Both the position numbers and the translations under genes were made by a program. A stretch of 8,247 nt of DNA from positions 1 through 8,247 of the forward strand of contig JAIRKV010000133.1 in NCBI GenBank assembly GCA_031259935.1, given 5' to 3'. The notes under the pieces were generated by a model. It saw nothing but the letters and a program-made list of their open reading frames with translations, did no database searches and was not told where the DNA came from. This stretch comes from Prevotellaceae bacterium (GTDB lineage: Bacteria; Bacteroidota; Bacteroidia; Bacteroidales; UBA932). How positions within the stretch are numbered: the first letter of the stretch is position 1; each line of letters starts with the position of its first letter. Of the stretch, positions 1-7,476 are shown one piece after another.

Positions 1-135
1 TGGTATAACCTGACAAAACAAAGCGGTTGAAAATTTAACCAATATTCCGCATATAAAACAGTAAAAAGATGGTAAAATTTTGGTTAATTTTTTCTGCCAA
101 TTTTGCTGCGCTGCGCTCCCTGATTTGCTTATTCC

Positions 136-151
136 CATTCCGTTAGGAATG
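136..151. repeat. Small perfect hairpin, cattcc-GTTA-ggaatg
   Basis: A 6-bp perfect stem (136-141 with 146-151) closes a GTTA tetraloop. It abuts the long palindrome centred near 211 and is probably part of the same repeat unit. The sequence around it (about 100-135, with ctgcgctgcgctcc) is richer in GC than the surrounding DNA and resembles pieces of the palindromic repeat at 7753-7842. No gene was found in bases 1-291. Confidence 0.45.
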
Positions 152-274
152 CGCCGCTCGGTAAAAACGACATCGCTTTATGCATCACGTGCGGGTTACG
201 GCAGATGACTTGAAAAACTGCCGCTGTTCCGCACGTAACCTTTGTTGCGGTGAAATTTCTACCGGGCGTTATTC
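147..274. repeat. Long imperfect palindrome just downstream of mnmE
   Basis: Several complementary segments share one centre near base 211.5, so they look like a single long hairpin and not chance stems. The pairs are 155-167 with 256-268 (11 of 13), 171-176 with 247-252 (one G-T pair), 187-194 with 229-236 (perfect, acgtgcgg/ccgcacgt) and 199-204 with 218-223 (perfect, cggcag/ctgccg). With a small shift, 147-150 can also pair with 271-274. The segment starts about 20 nt past the mnmE stop codon. It may be an interspersed palindromic element of the kind common in Bacteroidota intergenic DNA, and it could act as a transcript end or RNA-stability hairpin. No U-run follows it on either strand, so I do not call it an intrinsic terminator. 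Confidence 0.6.
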
Positions 275-291
275 GGTCAGACGTTATTTTT

Positions 292-1677
292 TTATTTTCC
301 CACACAGAATTTTGAAAATATGTTTCTTAAAATTTCGTCGGTTGTGATACTTCCTGTGATTGTTCCTATATGAAAAATGCAATCGCGAATATCCTGTGCA
401 AGCAAATCATGAGAAATATTTTGTTTCAGTCCGTTTTGTATTCTTACTATTGCCGAATGTGCATTTTGCAAAGCTTCAAAATGTCGCATGTTGGTTACAA
501 TTATATCGTTAGAACCTGTTTCAGGTATTTGGGCGGTTTCAAGTAAAATATTTTGCAGCAATTCCATATTCAATTTTTCTTTAGCCGAAATATTTATCTG
601 TTTTATTTCATCATTGTCGGCAATGCTGATATTTGCAGTAGATTTGCTTATGTCAATTTTGTTGTATGCAATAATAAGTTTTTTGTTTTTGCAGCGTTCA
701 ATCATTTCCGGTAACATTTTCCTGGCATTTTCAACAGATTGAGATACATCAATAATCCAAAGTACAATAGAGGCTTGCTCGATTTTGCTGTATGTTCGTT
801 CGATTCCCATGTTTTCTATTTTGTCTTTTGTATCGCGTATGCCGGCGGTATCAATAAAACGAAACATCAGTCCTCCAATGTTTGTTGCATCTTCGATTGC
901 GTCGCGTGTTGTACCGTGAATTTCGCTGACTATTGCGCGTTCTTCGTTGAGAAGAACATTCAGCAATGTCGATTTGCCTGCGTTGGTTTCGCCGACAATG
1001 GCAACAGGAATCCCGTTTTTGATAGCATTACCAACATCAAACGATTTGCAAAGTTTCGAAATATATTCTTCTATATTAAATGCAAGTTTGCCAAGTTCAT
1101 TTCTGTCGGCAAATTCAACATCTTCTTCATTAAAATCAAGTTCAAGTTCGATTAACGAAGCAAATTCAACAAGTTTTTGACGAATATTTTGCAGTTCGTT
1201 CAAAAAAAATCCACGCATTTGATTCATTGCGATTCTATGCGCGGCTTGGGATTCGGAACTTATCAAATCGGCAACGGCTTCGGCTTGGCTCAAATCCATT
1301 TTTCCATTTAAAAATGCGCGTTGAGTAAATTCTCCGGCTTGCGCAAGCACACAACCGTTTTCGATAAGCAATTTCAAAATTTGCTGCTGAATATATGCAG
1401 AACCATGACACGAAATTTCTACTGTATCTTCGCCTGTATATGAGTGCGGCGCTCGAAAAATGCTGACAAGCGCTTCGTCTATAATTTCGTTTTTGCCGTT
1501 TTTTATTTTGCCAAAAATAACCGTATGCGATTCCGCGTCAAACAAATTTTTATTTTCATTGAAAGTGCAAAAAATTTTACTTGCATTCTGTATCGCTCTG
1601 TCGCCCGAAACCCTTATCACGGCAATCCCTCCAATGCCCGCCGCAGTTGATATTGCACAAATTGTAGATTGATTCAT
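292..1677 (-). CDS. mnmE: tRNA uridine-5-carboxymethylaminomethyl modification GTPase MnmE
   Basis: MnmE is the GTPase partner of MnmG. In the family, the complex installs the (carboxymethyl)aminomethyl group on U34 of certain tRNAs in the cytoplasm, using a tetrahydrofolate-derived one-carbon unit. The 461-residue length fits the family (about 450-460). In order there is an N-terminal folate-binding domain (about 1-120), helical segments on both sides of an inserted G domain, and the conserved C-terminus. G-domain motifs are GETNAGKS at 229-236 (P-loop), TTRD at 256-259, DTAG at 276-279 and NKID at 339-342. The protein ends in FCVGK (457-461), matching the family's FC(I/V)GK tail with the essential Cys at 458. 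The start gives the normal N-terminus (STICAIS..GIGGIAVIRVSG). It is a single gene, intact, with a Bacteroidota-type -7 box just upstream. The family call is near certain from the motifs. Confidence 0.98.
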   Translation of the reverse strand: MNQSTICAISTAAGIGGIAVIRVSGDRAIQNASKIFCTFNENKNLFDAESHTVIFGKIKNGKNEIIDEALVSIFRAPHSYTGEDTVEISCHGSAYIQQQILKLLIENGCVLAQAGEFTQRAFLNGKMDLSQAEAVADLISSESQAAHRIAMNQMRGFFLNELQNIRQKLVEFASLIELELDFNEEDVEFADRNELGKLAFNIEEYISKLCKSFDVGNAIKNGIPVAIVGETNAGKSTLLNVLLNEERAIVSEIHGTTRDAIEDATNIGGLMFRFIDTAGIRDTKDKIENMGIERTYSKIEQASIVLWIIDVSQSVENARKMLPEMIERCKNKKLIIAYNKIDISKSTANISIADNDEIKQINISAKEKLNMELLQNILLETAQIPETGSNDIIVTNMRHFEALQNAHSAIVRIQNGLKQNISHDLLAQDIRDCIFHIGTITGSITTDEILRNIFSKFCVGK

Positions 1678-1693
1678 TTGATGTATTTTTTTG

Positions 1694-1701
1694 CAAAAAT
1701 A
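1694..1701 (-). promoter_or_regulatory. Candidate Bacteroidota -7 box for mnmE
   Basis: Read on the minus strand the sequence is tatttttg, a full match to TAnnTTTG. It ends 16 nt before the mnmE start codon, so the transcript would have a very short leader of roughly 10 nt. The position 20 nt upstream, where TTTG is expected, reads ttat, so the -33 box is poor. In such AT-rich DNA the -7 match alone is only moderate evidence. Confidence 0.4.
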
Positions 1702-1763
1702 ATAGATTATATTCGAATTTTATAAAAATTTGCATTACAATTCGGCTGTCCGATTTAATTCGC

Positions 1764-1930
1764 TCGCTCTTTACGAATAAAAAAATCAGCAATGATAGAA
1801 CATTATTTTTGTCCGTTTTGTTTTGACATGAAAGCAAGCAATCCGGAAAACCACAGGACACAATTCTGGATTAACTCCGTTGAGCTCCGCTGCGCTTCGG
1901 TTGCTTCGGGCTAATGCCCTCGCAATGACG
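1764..1930 (-). repeat. Composite interspersed repeat, copy A (degenerate)
   Basis: Read on the minus strand from 1930, this begins cgtcattgcgag, passes an aatccag segment (1866-1872) and a second arm ccggattgctt (1846-1836), and ends in a tail at 1838-1764. The tail aligns without gaps to 7848-7922 on the plus strand with about 67 of 75 identical bases. Compared with copy B the palindrome is damaged: the outer right arm is missing and a small gggc-atta-gccc hairpin (1908-1919) lies in the left arm. The copy sits between the end of the serine hydrolase gene and the mnmE promoter, in the same direction as mnmE. Confidence 0.75.
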
Positions 1931-2010
1931 TGCCGGTTTGTTTTTGAAATAAGATGGAAAGAAGGTTTTATTATTTTGCTTTTTATTTGGTATTGAGCGG
2001 AAGTGATATG

Positions 2011-2076
2011 TCTCTGCCTGTGCGTGTGTGATGCACACGATGGAACGAACGGGATAGAATCTCGTCCGAACAGAGG
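2011..2076. other. Possible folded segment with three stems
   Basis: An outer stem ctctg (2012-2016) / cagag (2071-2075), extendable by one G-T pair, encloses two arms. These are cgtgtg (2023-2028) / cacacg (2034-2039) with a 5-nt loop, and acggga (2049-2054) / tctcgt (2060-2065) with one G-T pair and a 5-nt loop. Together they could form a three-way junction in RNA from either strand. It lies 33 nt beyond the serine hydrolase stop, so it may shape the 3' end of that transcript. The stems are short, and only a covariation test would separate this from chance. The rest of 1931-2108 shows nothing else I can name. Confidence 0.25.
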
Positions 2077-2108
2077 TAAACTGTCTTCACAGAATGGAGA
2101 ATGTTATT

Positions 2109-3245
2109 TCAGTCAAACCAGTTTTCGTTTTTCATCATTGCATAAATGCTGTCGGCTGTTGCTATTCTGTCGATATCATCTCTGTTTGAGAAAAACAGCA
2201 ATATTATGTTTTTTTCGGGAATTTTACCTGCATAAATCGTAAATCCTCCGTTATCGCCAAGGTGATAAATACATTCGGGTTCGTTCGGATTTTGCTGTAC
2301 AAACCATCCGTATCCGTAACCTGTGTTTTTGTTGTATCCGTATTCGGCATCCGCAGTTATTGCAATTTTAGGCGAATATGCCATTTTCTTAAAATCTTCG
2401 CCTATTATTTTATTTTCGTGCAAAGCTTTTTCCCATTTGGCAAAATCACGTATCGATGTATAAAGTCCGCCATCGGCTTTTGATGCAAAAAAACTGGTTT
2501 CGCCGTAATCACATTCCACATACATGTTTTTTTCTTTATCAAAAGTGTAGCCGTGAGCCATATTTGGAATAGAGCGTTCGGCTTCAAAATACATTGAACT
2601 GTTCATTTGGGCAACATCAAAAATATGTTTTTTCATATACGAATCGAAATCAATGTCTGTAATTCGCGGAATAATTTGATATATCAGTTGAAAAGTGGGA
2701 TTTATGTATTCGTATTTTGTTCCGGGTTCAAAATTCAATCTGTCAAGGTCGATTAAATATTTACACGATTCGATATCGGTCGAATAAAGTATAAAATTTT
2801 TATCGGTTCGCGGGCGTGTATCCGGAATTCCTGATGTATGGCTCAGTATGTGATGCAGCATTATGCGATTATAAAAGTCGGCTTTGTATTCGGGAAAAAA
2901 CTTTTTAAGACTGTCGTTCAACTGCAACAATCCGCGTTCGGCAAGTTGCAGAATGGCAATAGCCGAAAATTGTTTTGATACCGATGCAATGCAAAAATTT
3001 GTTTCGGGAGTTATCGGTGTTTTTGTTTGCATATCTGCAATTCCGTAACATTTTTCAAAAACGGTGCTGCCATTTTTCACAACGAGCACGGCAGCGCCCG
3101 GCTCACTGCTATCGGAATAGACAGCAGAAAATAAGGAATCGACTTTACTGCAAAAGTCGGACTGGTTTTTCGAGTTTTGTTTACATGAAATCATTGCCGT
3201 AAAAAATAAAACTGTCGCAAGGTTAATAATAATATGTGTTTTCAT
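2109..3245 (-). CDS. Serine beta-lactamase-like hydrolase, probable lipoprotein (class C / PBP4*-like fold)
   Basis: Members of this beta-lactamase/transpeptidase-like family are acyl-serine enzymes (esterases, D-aminopeptidases, carboxypeptidases, some beta-lactamases), so the substrate cannot be fixed from sequence. The catalytic motifs are in the right order: S88-V-S-K91 (SxxK, nucleophile Ser88), Y180-I-N182 (YxN), and HLGDNGG at 328-334 in place of KTG. The family motif LSHTSGI is at 134-140. Length is 378 residues, usual for a single-domain member. The N-terminus has a hydrophobic stretch ending MIS-C21, a plausible lipobox. The residues after Cys21 (KQNSKNQ) lack the acidic patch linked to surface export in Bacteroidota, so a periplasm-facing lipoprotein is the better guess. 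Its ATG overlaps the flippase stop (ATGA), which supports this start and suggests translational coupling. It is last in the three-gene block, with no clear intrinsic terminator. Confidence 0.92.
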   Translation of the reverse strand: MKTHIIINLATVLFFTAMISCKQNSKNQSDFCSKVDSLFSAVYSDSSEPGAAVLVVKNGSTVFEKCYGIADMQTKTPITPETNFCIASVSKQFSAIAILQLAERGLLQLNDSLKKFFPEYKADFYNRIMLHHILSHTSGIPDTRPRTDKNFILYSTDIESCKYLIDLDRLNFEPGTKYEYINPTFQLIYQIIPRITDIDFDSYMKKHIFDVAQMNSSMYFEAERSIPNMAHGYTFDKEKNMYVECDYGETSFFASKADGGLYTSIRDFAKWEKALHENKIIGEDFKKMAYSPKIAITADAEYGYNKNTGYGYGWFVQQNPNEPECIYHLGDNGGFTIYAGKIPEKNIILLFFSNRDDIDRIATADSIYAMMKNENWFD

Positions 3246-4729
3246 TTTCGTTTCAATAAATGTTTTATGTTTTTTAAATCAATTTTTTCTTTTCGTATGA
3301 CAAAATATAAATATACAAGAATAAGTGCGAAATTCAGTGCAAAGTTAAACAAATTGTTTGACGTTGCAACAATACGCGACAATGCAAACAGTACAACGCC
3401 GAACACGATATAAACTGCAACTGTTTTCCAGTCGTATGGAATAAGCCAGTATTTTTTGCACAGTTTCCAGCTGACGATTATCATTGTCAGATACGACAAA
3501 AAATGTCCGCAAGCCGCAGCATAATATCCGAAATAAGGCATGAATACGGCATTTATAACAATTGTTACCATTAATCCTGAAAGTGTGATATTTACGGCAA
3601 ATTTCGTTTGTCCCGATATTTTGTACCACATCGACAGATTAAAGTTGATACCAAGCAAAATATTTGCCAGAAGCATAATCGGCACAATGCCTGTACCAAC
3701 TCGAAAATCTTTTCCTATAAATAATTGAAACACATCAAGATAAAGGGCAACAAAAAGGAAAATGAAAACGCAGAAAATAACAAAATATTTCATAACATCC
3801 GCATATATTTTCTTTTGATTGTCGTTATTGCTTTGGCTGAAAAAGAAAGGTTCTGCGGCAAAACGAAACATCTGAACAAACAGAGTCATAAGCACAGCCA
3901 GTTTTACGTTTGCACTGAATATTCCTGTCAAATCGCTGCTTGATGTGCCTTCGGGCGAAAAAAATCTGAATAAAATGCGGTCGGTAACATCGTTCAAAAC
4001 GCCGGGCAACTGCGAAAGCACAACAGGAATTGCATATATCATCAACTGTTTCCACAGAACAGCCGAGAATCCGAATTTTGTTTTCAGCAGCACAGGTAAA
4101 AAAAGTATCAACGAAATAATACAGCTGCCGAGAATTGCAAATAAAATATATCCGCCGTCGGGGACAGGCGAAAGAAATTTGAGCAGAAACGAATCGGGAT
4201 GCGCCGCTGCATACGCAGGAAATCCTAAAAAAAGAATAAGATTAAACGATGTTTCAGATAATATTTTAATAATTTTAAATATGCCGAATTTCAATGCTTT
4301 TTGCTGATATCTTAATCGTGCAAAGATTACCGAAGTGAAACTGTCGATTGCCAAAATTGCCGCCGAACACCATACAAATTCTCCGCGCCCGACATATCCC
4401 AAAACATTTGCAATATCGCCGGCAAATATAATACCGGCAGCAAGCACAGCCAGCGAAACGGATGCCAAAAATATAAGAATGGTAGAAAAAACTTTATCGG
4501 GATTATTTCCGTCTTTGTTTGCAAAACGAAAAAACGCTGTTTCCATGCCGAATGCAAAAAGCGCTTGCAGTATTGCAATATACGAAATAATTTCCGAATA
4601 AACTCCGAAAGCATCCGTATCAATCATGCGTGTGTAAAGAGGCACAAAAAAGAAATTTATAATGCGCGCAACTATTGTTGTCATACCGTAAATTGCTGTT
4701 TCGCCTGCAAGTTTTTTTATGCTTCCCAT
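3242..4729 (-). CDS. Polysaccharide/oligosaccharide flippase (Wzx/PST type, MOP superfamily)
   Basis: This is a very hydrophobic 495-residue protein with about 12-14 predicted membrane helices and a lysine-rich cytoplasmic tail (KRK end). The start (KKLAGETAIYG, then FFFVPLYTRMI and FGVYSEI at about 26-48) is typical of the polysaccharide-synthesis/export branch of the MOP flippases, as is the FRFAAEPFFF stretch in the second half. Relatives move undecaprenyl-linked sugar units, or lipid II in the case of MurJ, across the inner membrane. The substrate is not readable here. No glycosyltransferases or other glycan genes are next to it, which is unusual for a cluster-bound Wzx but common for stand-alone Bacteroidota copies. 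It starts 13 nt after the patatin gene stop and its TGA overlaps the ATG of the serine hydrolase. The ATG used gives the family-like N-terminus with no extra residues. Confidence 0.9.
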   Translation of the reverse strand: MGSIKKLAGETAIYGMTTIVARIINFFFVPLYTRMIDTDAFGVYSEIISYIAILQALFAFGMETAFFRFANKDGNNPDKVFSTILIFLASVSLAVLAAGIIFAGDIANVLGYVGRGEFVWCSAAILAIDSFTSVIFARLRYQQKALKFGIFKIIKILSETSFNLILFLGFPAYAAAHPDSFLLKFLSPVPDGGYILFAILGSCIISLILFLPVLLKTKFGFSAVLWKQLMIYAIPVVLSQLPGVLNDVTDRILFRFFSPEGTSSSDLTGIFSANVKLAVLMTLFVQMFRFAAEPFFFSQSNNDNQKKIYADVMKYFVIFCVFIFLFVALYLDVFQLFIGKDFRVGTGIVPIMLLANILLGINFNLSMWYKISGQTKFAVNITLSGLMVTIVINAVFMPYFGYYAAACGHFLSYLTMIIVSWKLCKKYWLIPYDWKTVAVYIVFGVVLFALSRIVATSNNLFNFALNFALILVYLYFVIRKEKIDLKNIKHLLKRK

Positions 4730-4742
4730 CGTAAACTATCTG

Positions 4743-7079
4743 TTAAAATTCTATTCCTCGTCTGTTGAAAATCAAATATCCGAAATTAACTGAAAATATG
4801 AGTTTATTTTTATATCCGTCATAATAATACATTGTTGCGCTTAACGGACCAATCGGCGATTGCCAAACCAAAGAACCATATCCCATAAAAGAACGGTTTT
4901 TAAATTTGTCGCCGTAAATGATTTGGTCTTTTTCGCCCTTTTTCAGTTCTCTGTAAGGTTGAAAAACATATAAGCCGCCTTTTACGTACACGCTTTTCAT
5001 TAAAGAAAATATCGGCATAATTCCGGCTGCAACATACGAATTTGCTCTGAAATTTTCTAAAAACAGGGTTTGACTGTGTTGCGTCGGCTGAAATGATGGC
5101 GAAAAAAACAGAGTTGGGTAATAGCCCGAAAATGATGCTTTTTGCGAATAAACGCCTTCAAGCAGATAGCCGAGAGAAAAATTTTTGGAAATATTAAAGT
5201 ATTTTTCTTCGTAAAGTTTTATTGAAAAAATACTTTTCGATTTGCGTTCTTTTGCAAGTATTGAAGTATTGCCCGGCAGATATTTGCCATTTCCCGTCAT
5301 AAACTGTAATTTTATTTGCCATTTTCTGCCTTCGGTCGGAAATTCCATATAATTCAAATTGTTACGGACAATTTCGATGCTTGATGCAAAATAATTAAGT
5401 TTATAAATATCGGAAGTATCGGATATCAAAAAGTTGCGATTCTGATAATAATCACTTTTATTCATTCCGACTGTTGCATCCATTCTGAAAATTGTGTTTC
5501 GATTGACAATGTAGCCGCCACCTGTTTGATAATGTACATCCTGATGTTTCAGATAAACGGGTTTTTCATCTTCAATAAAAAAATCGGTTCGACTTTCGTA
5601 ATAATCGTAATGATTGTAACGAAAATACTGTTCCCAAAATACGGGCAGACTGAATGGATAATCACGCCGAAAACCAAACTGCGCAGCCGAATATAATTTG
5701 CCGTAATGGAAATTCACACTGTATCGCGAATATGCTTTTGCCCAGTGCTTATGTTCAAATCCAAGATAAGCCTGATTCAGCAATGTAGATGAAATATTGG
5801 CTCCAAATGCAAGTTTATTGCTGGGCCCAAGCATTACTTGAAGGTTGACATCAAAACTTTTCGCAATCGAATCGTAAACAGCCGCAGGAAAAAGAGACGA
5901 AACAACGCCGGTTTCTATAATTTTGAAATATCTGTCTTTGAATCTGTTCATCGACATTGTGCTGTCGGGATTGTTTCTGCCCTGACTGATCATTTTTTGT
6001 ATAAAATCTTTTTCCTTGTCGGGAATTTTATTTCCTGTTACATTTATTTTTTTCAATCGCTGCTGCGGTATATTTGCCTTGAATATTTCACGTTTCATTG
6101 CCACTTCGGCGGCTGTGCGACGTACGGAAATTCTTTGTTTTATCGAATCTGCCATTTTCAATGCATTTTGATAGCCTGCATCAATTATTTTGTCCAGTTC
6201 GGAAAATGCAAATATATCAACATCATCGAACTTTGTGTCAATACGAACACTTTTTCCTTCGGGCATTGTATAATCAGTATCGTTCATCATCATTTTTTTC
6301 AACTGTTCAAAAATATTTTCTCCATCAACAACAGGCTCATTATCCGAACATTTGCTTCCTATGATAAAATCGGGTTTAAAATCATTTTCCATAACATCCC
6401 ATGGAAAATTATTGTAAATTCCGCCATCAAAAAGCAAAGCCGAATCAATCATAATTGCCTTAAATGCAAGTGGAAACGTCATAGATGCCCGAATCGACAT
6501 TCCCAAGTCGCCACTGCGCGAAATAAACAATTTATGCGTATTAATATCGGCAGAAACACAGCGAAACGGTACAAAAAGATTGTCGAAATTACCGTTACAC
6601 GCAGCAGTCGCACCCGAAAAAAGTTCAAAAAAGGCAATATCCATGGGATATGGCGATATTATACTTGTCGGCAAATTAATTTTGAAAGGAATTTTTTTAC
6701 CTTTTTTAATGTTGAATTTAACCAGAAACAATTCGGATGTAGGCTCTTTCGACAAAGCGTAATACCGATGTTTTTCATCAATATTTCCCGAAAGCCAGTT
6801 TTCGAAATCATTTGATTTGAAAATACTTATCATTTCATCTGTCGAATATCCGGATGCATAAAGTCCTGCAACTATAGCGCCCATTGAAGTTCCCGTAACA
6901 TAATCAACAGGAATATCATTTTCTTCCAGCGCTTTTATTACTCCAATATGCGATAATCCTCTTGCTCCTCCACCGCTCATTACCAGTCCTACGCTTTGTG
7001 CGAAAGTAAATAAGGGCGTTAATATGAAACAAAAAGTTGCAAATAATTTTATTATTATTTTATATTTATTTCTATTCAT
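4743..7079 (-). CDS. Patatin-like phospholipase fused to POTRA and outer-membrane beta-barrel (type Vd autotransporter-like)
   Basis: This 778-residue protein is built like PlpD/FplA. Residues 1-28 form a signal peptide ending FTFAQ. A patatin domain (about 29-320) follows, with the oxyanion motif GGGARG (36-41), the nucleophile motif GTSMG (Ser65) and the DGG motif (Asp218), so the Ser-Asp dyad is complete. A POTRA-like segment (about 340-418, with LKKINVTGNKIP) leads to a C-terminal Omp85-like barrel (about 420-778). The barrel is rich in alternating aromatic strands and ends in phenylalanine, as expected for BAM recognition. Known relatives hydrolyse phospholipid acyl esters at or outside the outer membrane; whether the lipase is exposed or released is not visible here. 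Length is close to FplA (about 760). It is first in the three-gene block, with a candidate promoter about 17 nt upstream. The large open frame on the opposite strand is a shadow. An alternative reading as a periplasmic lipase with a barrel anchor is possible. Confidence 0.95.
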   Translation of the reverse strand: MNRNKYKIIIKLFATFCFILTPLFTFAQSVGLVMSGGGARGLSHIGVIKALEENDIPVDYVTGTSMGAIVAGLYASGYSTDEMISIFKSNDFENWLSGNIDEKHRYYALSKEPTSELFLVKFNIKKGKKIPFKINLPTSIISPYPMDIAFFELFSGATAACNGNFDNLFVPFRCVSADINTHKLFISRSGDLGMSIRASMTFPLAFKAIMIDSALLFDGGIYNNFPWDVMENDFKPDFIIGSKCSDNEPVVDGENIFEQLKKMMMNDTDYTMPEGKSVRIDTKFDDVDIFAFSELDKIIDAGYQNALKMADSIKQRISVRRTAAEVAMKREIFKANIPQQRLKKINVTGNKIPDKEKDFIQKMISQGRNNPDSTMSMNRFKDRYFKIIETGVVSSLFPAAVYDSIAKSFDVNLQVMLGPSNKLAFGANISSTLLNQAYLGFEHKHWAKAYSRYSVNFHYGKLYSAAQFGFRRDYPFSLPVFWEQYFRYNHYDYYESRTDFFIEDEKPVYLKHQDVHYQTGGGYIVNRNTIFRMDATVGMNKSDYYQNRNFLISDTSDIYKLNYFASSIEIVRNNLNYMEFPTEGRKWQIKLQFMTGNGKYLPGNTSILAKERKSKSIFSIKLYEEKYFNISKNFSLGYLLEGVYSQKASFSGYYPTLFFSPSFQPTQHSQTLFLENFRANSYVAAGIMPIFSLMKSVYVKGGLYVFQPYRELKKGEKDQIIYGDKFKNRSFMGYGSLVWQSPIGPLSATMYYYDGYKNKLIFSVNFGYLIFNRRGIEF

Positions 7080-7440
7080 CTCAAATTATTATCACGCAAA
7101 ATTATATAAAATAACATAAATAACCTAAAATCCGCAATACCGGAGTCAACGCATTAAAAATTACACAAATCGACAGATGTTAATAATTTGGCTGCTTTGC
7201 TGTTTGTAAATATTTGTTTTTTAAGATGTTAAAGTGAAAATAAATTTGTGTCTTTCTCCTTTAAATTTCGTGCAACAATTTTTATCCGTTTGTGTGTAAT
7301 TAGGAAAAATTTGATGCTATCCTTGTGCAAATTAAATCTTTATTCAATCGCATCTTACAGATAAAAAAAGCGCAAATGATAAAGTGAAACCTTTGCAAGG
7401 CAAAAATGTTGATAAAATGTTAATATTTAGTTGATTATAA
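7080..7440. other. AT-rich gene-free stretch upstream of the patatin gene
   Basis: About 360 bases with no open frame of note on either strand and no recognisable RNA. Beyond the patatin promoter there are only small features, such as a tttgc-aag-gcaaa hairpin at 7392-7404 and recurring 'gatgttaa/atgttaat' words that are expected in AT-rich DNA. It may be decayed sequence around the transposase remnant that follows. Confidence 0.5.
7097..7128 (-). promoter_or_regulatory. Candidate promoter of the patatin-flippase-hydrolase block
   Basis: On the minus strand taattttg (7104-7097) matches TAnnTTTG fully. Exactly 20 nt upstream is ttag (7128-7125), three of four matches to the -33 TTTG. The -7 box ends 17 nt before the patatin ATG, giving a leader of about 10 nt. 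As no other promoter is evident between the three genes, this would drive the whole block. Confidence 0.45.
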
Positions 7441-7472
7441 TTTGTTTGTGTGGAATATTTCGTGTATCTTTG
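7441..7472 (+). promoter_or_regulatory. Consensus Bacteroidota promoter before the transposase remnant
   Basis: TTTG at 7441-7444 and tatctttg (TAnnTTTG) at 7465-7472 are both full matches, separated by 20 nt, which is the expected spacing. It is the best promoter match in the window. Transcription would start at about 7477-7480, right at the first in-frame ATG, so translation is more likely from ATG 7501 unless the message is leaderless. Confidence 0.6.
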
Positions 7473-7476
7473 TATC

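Noticed and set aside
739..1155. A 138-codon open frame on the plus strand inside mnmE
   Set aside because: It is antisense to the conserved G domain and has no family features.
1577..1861. A 94-codon minus-strand frame spanning repeat A and the mnmE start
   Set aside because: It runs through the repeat, the promoter and into mnmE in another frame. The mnmE reading is certain there, and the rest is explained by the repeat.
2041..2075. tRNA-like pieces (cgaacgggatagaatctcgtcc)
   Set aside because: There is no GTTCRA T-loop in the right place, no 7-bp acceptor stem and no anticodon arm of standard length on either strand.
2082..2093. ctgt-cttc-acag hairpin as a terminator for the serine hydrolase gene
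   Set aside because: It has a four-base stem and no adequate U-run in the direction of transcription, so it is too weak to call.
5838..6815. A 325-codon open frame on the plus strand
   Set aside because: It lies wholly antisense to the patatin domain and POTRA of a clear gene, has an odd composition rich in Cys, His, Phe and Arg, and has no recognisable motif. It is a shadow of codon bias on the other strand.
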